DNA from: a bacterium
GTDB taxonomy: Bacteria; SZUA-79; Acidulodesulfobacterales; Acidulodesulfobacteraceae
Assembly: GCA_021789605.1 (NCBI GenBank)
Contig: JAJYJI010000005.1
Location: 21,951-85,950, forward strand
Length of the DNA: 64,000 nucleotides
Direction: 5' to 3'
Shown one piece after another: positions 62,522 to 64,000 of the stretch; the stretch's first letter is position 1, and each line of letters starts with the position of its first letter. The position numbers and the translations under genes are program-made. The notes below the pieces were generated by a model that did not search any database, was not told the origin of the DNA, and saw nothing but the letters and a program-made list of their open reading frames with translations.

Positions 62522-63490
62522 ATGGATACAATAAAATCGGAACCAGTAGAAGAAGAATACACTAAATTAGCAAATTTATTATCTGATAATCTTAATGCGG
62601 ATATTATTATCTATACTGGTGAAATCAATGATTCAACAGTTGATGTGCTTATAAATTATACTAAGGATCCTGGTAAGAAAGAGAATGTTGTTTTGTTATT
62701 GACTACCAACGGAGGATCTCCAGATGCTGCTTATAGGATGGCTCGTTGTTTGCAACGTCAGTATAAGAATTTTATTCTTTTCATTTATGGTATCTGCAAA
62801 AGTGCGGGAACCCTAGTTGCTGTTGGAGCAAATGAAATTATTTTGTCTGATTTTGGTGAATTTGGTCCGTTAGATATCCAACTAGGTATGCGAGACGAAC
62901 TCTTTGAGATGTTTTCTGGCTTAAATATTACCCAGGCAATAAATTCTTTAGCTACTCGTTCTATTAATACTTGGCGTGAAATACTTATTGATTTTAAGGC
63001 TGGAAGTAGAGGACAAATAACAACCAAACTAGCATCTGAGATTGCTGCCAACCTTACTGTTGGTCTTTATGATAAAATTTATGCCCAAATTGATCCTGCT
63101 CAATTAGGACAAATTGAGCGTTCAATGAATATTGCTTCTGATTATGGAAAACGCCTTGCAAAAAAGACAAAAAATGTGAAAGATGAAGCGATTGATAAGT
63201 TAATTTCTGGTTATCCGTCTCATAGTTTTGTTATAGATAGAGAAGAAGCTCAAGAACTTTTTAATATTGTTCGCAACCCAAATGAACTTGAAGAAAAATT
63301 AGCAGAATGTATAAAATGGGCGATTAGAAATCCCTTAGGTACGCCTTTTACTATAAAAATTAATATTGTAAAAAAGGAGAAATTAAATGGAGAACAGATT
63401 TGCAGTGCGACAACAGACGAAGGCGGAAACAGAACGCACTCGGGAGGCAGTAAGAATAACTCGGCTGCTTCTAAAGAAACCGTTGAATAA
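62522..63490 (+). CDS. SDH-family Clp-fold serine peptidase
   Basis: LLLTTNGGSPDAAYRMARCL, YGICKSAGTLVAVGANEIILSDFGEFGPLDIQ. Confidence 0.8.
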   Translation: MDTIKSEPVEEEYTKLANLLSDNLNADIIIYTGEINDSTVDVLINYTKDPGKKENVVLLLTTNGGSPDAAYRMARCLQRQYKNFILFIYGICKSAGTLVAVGANEIILSDFGEFGPLDIQLGMRDELFEMFSGLNITQAINSLATRSINTWREILIDFKAGSRGQITTKLASEIAANLTVGLYDKIYAQIDPAQLGQIERSMNIASDYGKRLAKKTKNVKDEAIDKLISGYPSHSFVIDREEAQELFNIVRNPNELEEKLAECIKWAIRNPLGTPFTIKINIVKKEKLNGEQICSATTDEGGNRTHSGGSKNNSAASKETVE

Positions 63491-63596
63491 GGAACAAAAA
63501 TTACCTGGAGAGATTACTTGGGAAGTATTATCTAAAGCTGAAGAAGAATCTAAAACTTGTTCAAATCGTAGCAATTATTTTCCTCACAGTATTTGA
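63387..63596 (+). CDS. small hypothetical protein overlapping the SDH protease 3' end
   Basis: 69 aa, RBS aaaaaggag upstream of ATG; overlaps the preceding ORF by 104 nt in another frame. Confidence 0.45.
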   Translation: MENRFAVRQQTKAETERTREAVRITRLLLKKPLNKEQKLPGEITWEVLSKAEEESKTCSNRSNYFPHSI

Positions 63597-63732
63597 GTTT
63601 TTAAATTCATTTTTTTGTTTTATGAAAAGAAACAATTTCTTACCCGGAAAAATTAGTATCTCTATAACAATAACATAAATTTTAAGATTGAAGAGCCTTG
63701 ACCGTTTTGACCTTTAATGGGAAATCATTATC

Positions 63733-63864
63733 ATGGATTTAATAAAAACTATTAATGCTATTTCAGATGTTATACAGAATAGACCTGCGCCCATAAGAGA
63801 ATTTGATCAGATTTATATGAAGGCTGGGGATATGGTATTGCAGAGTGATATCATAGCAAAATGG
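63733..63864 (+). pseudogene. 5' fragment of a SAM-dependent methyltransferase/BpsA-like gene, interrupted
   Basis: MDLIKTINAISDVIQNRPAPIREFDQIYMKAGDMVLQSDIIAKW, then runs into repeat-bearing element end. Confidence 0.4.
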
Positions 63865-64000
63865 TGTAATGATTGCATGCAGCGGACTTCGTCGGACACC
63901 CGTAGCGGTTTTCGTCGGACGCTAAAAACGGTTTTCACCGGACACCCGTAGCGGAAATAACCGGACACTCGTATCGGTCTCTGTCGGACACTTGAACTTA
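63865..64000. mobile_element. probable terminus of an insertion sequence (IS21-family type), continuing past the window
   Basis: starts TGTAATG; five copies of a 23-bp-period repeat (cggacacccgtagcgg...) at 63893, 63916, 63939, 63962, 63985. Confidence 0.5.

Noticed and set aside
63893-64000. Possible CRISPR array
   Set aside because: Repeats are directly contiguous with a 23-bp period and no unique spacers; better explained as a transposon end.

Overview
AT-rich bacterial chromosomal window, densely coded. Gene order such as rpmE-thyX-prfA-prmC-murA-hisG-hisD and rpsU-cvpA-dnaG-rpoD-tRNA(CAT) resembles deltaproteobacterial-type genomes (inference only). About 0.2-50 kb is mostly housekeeping. 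It holds a SAM-I riboswitch/terminator-led sulfur-carrier operon (thrC-like, ThiS-NIL fusion, MoeB/ThiF, TusA-like, CysK/M, JAMM), a his operon, the macromolecular synthesis operon, rnpB, lepA/lepB, pyrR-pyrB-pyrC-carA-rSAM-carB, greA, nfu, pilB/gspE, alr, tldD, a PBP and comM. From 48 kb on it is more accessory: a phosphatase/sulfatase-fold + PAPS-reductase-like fusion; a cobalamin riboswitch followed by a NicO-type transporter, a radical SAM/SPASM enzyme, a PqqD/RRE and an unannotated 34-aa Cys-containing peptide (candidate RiPP system, the strongest novelty); and an island after tRNA-Arg(CCG) with 20-bp-period repeats, a possible TnsE-like protein, two MBL-fold proteins, a multi-TM protein, an SDH/ClpP-like protease and a methyltransferase-like gene truncated by a probable IS21-type end. 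Two genes (PilZ-like and CvpA-like) are split at poly-T runs, each needing +1 nt. All calls come from reading the sequence; no database search was run.
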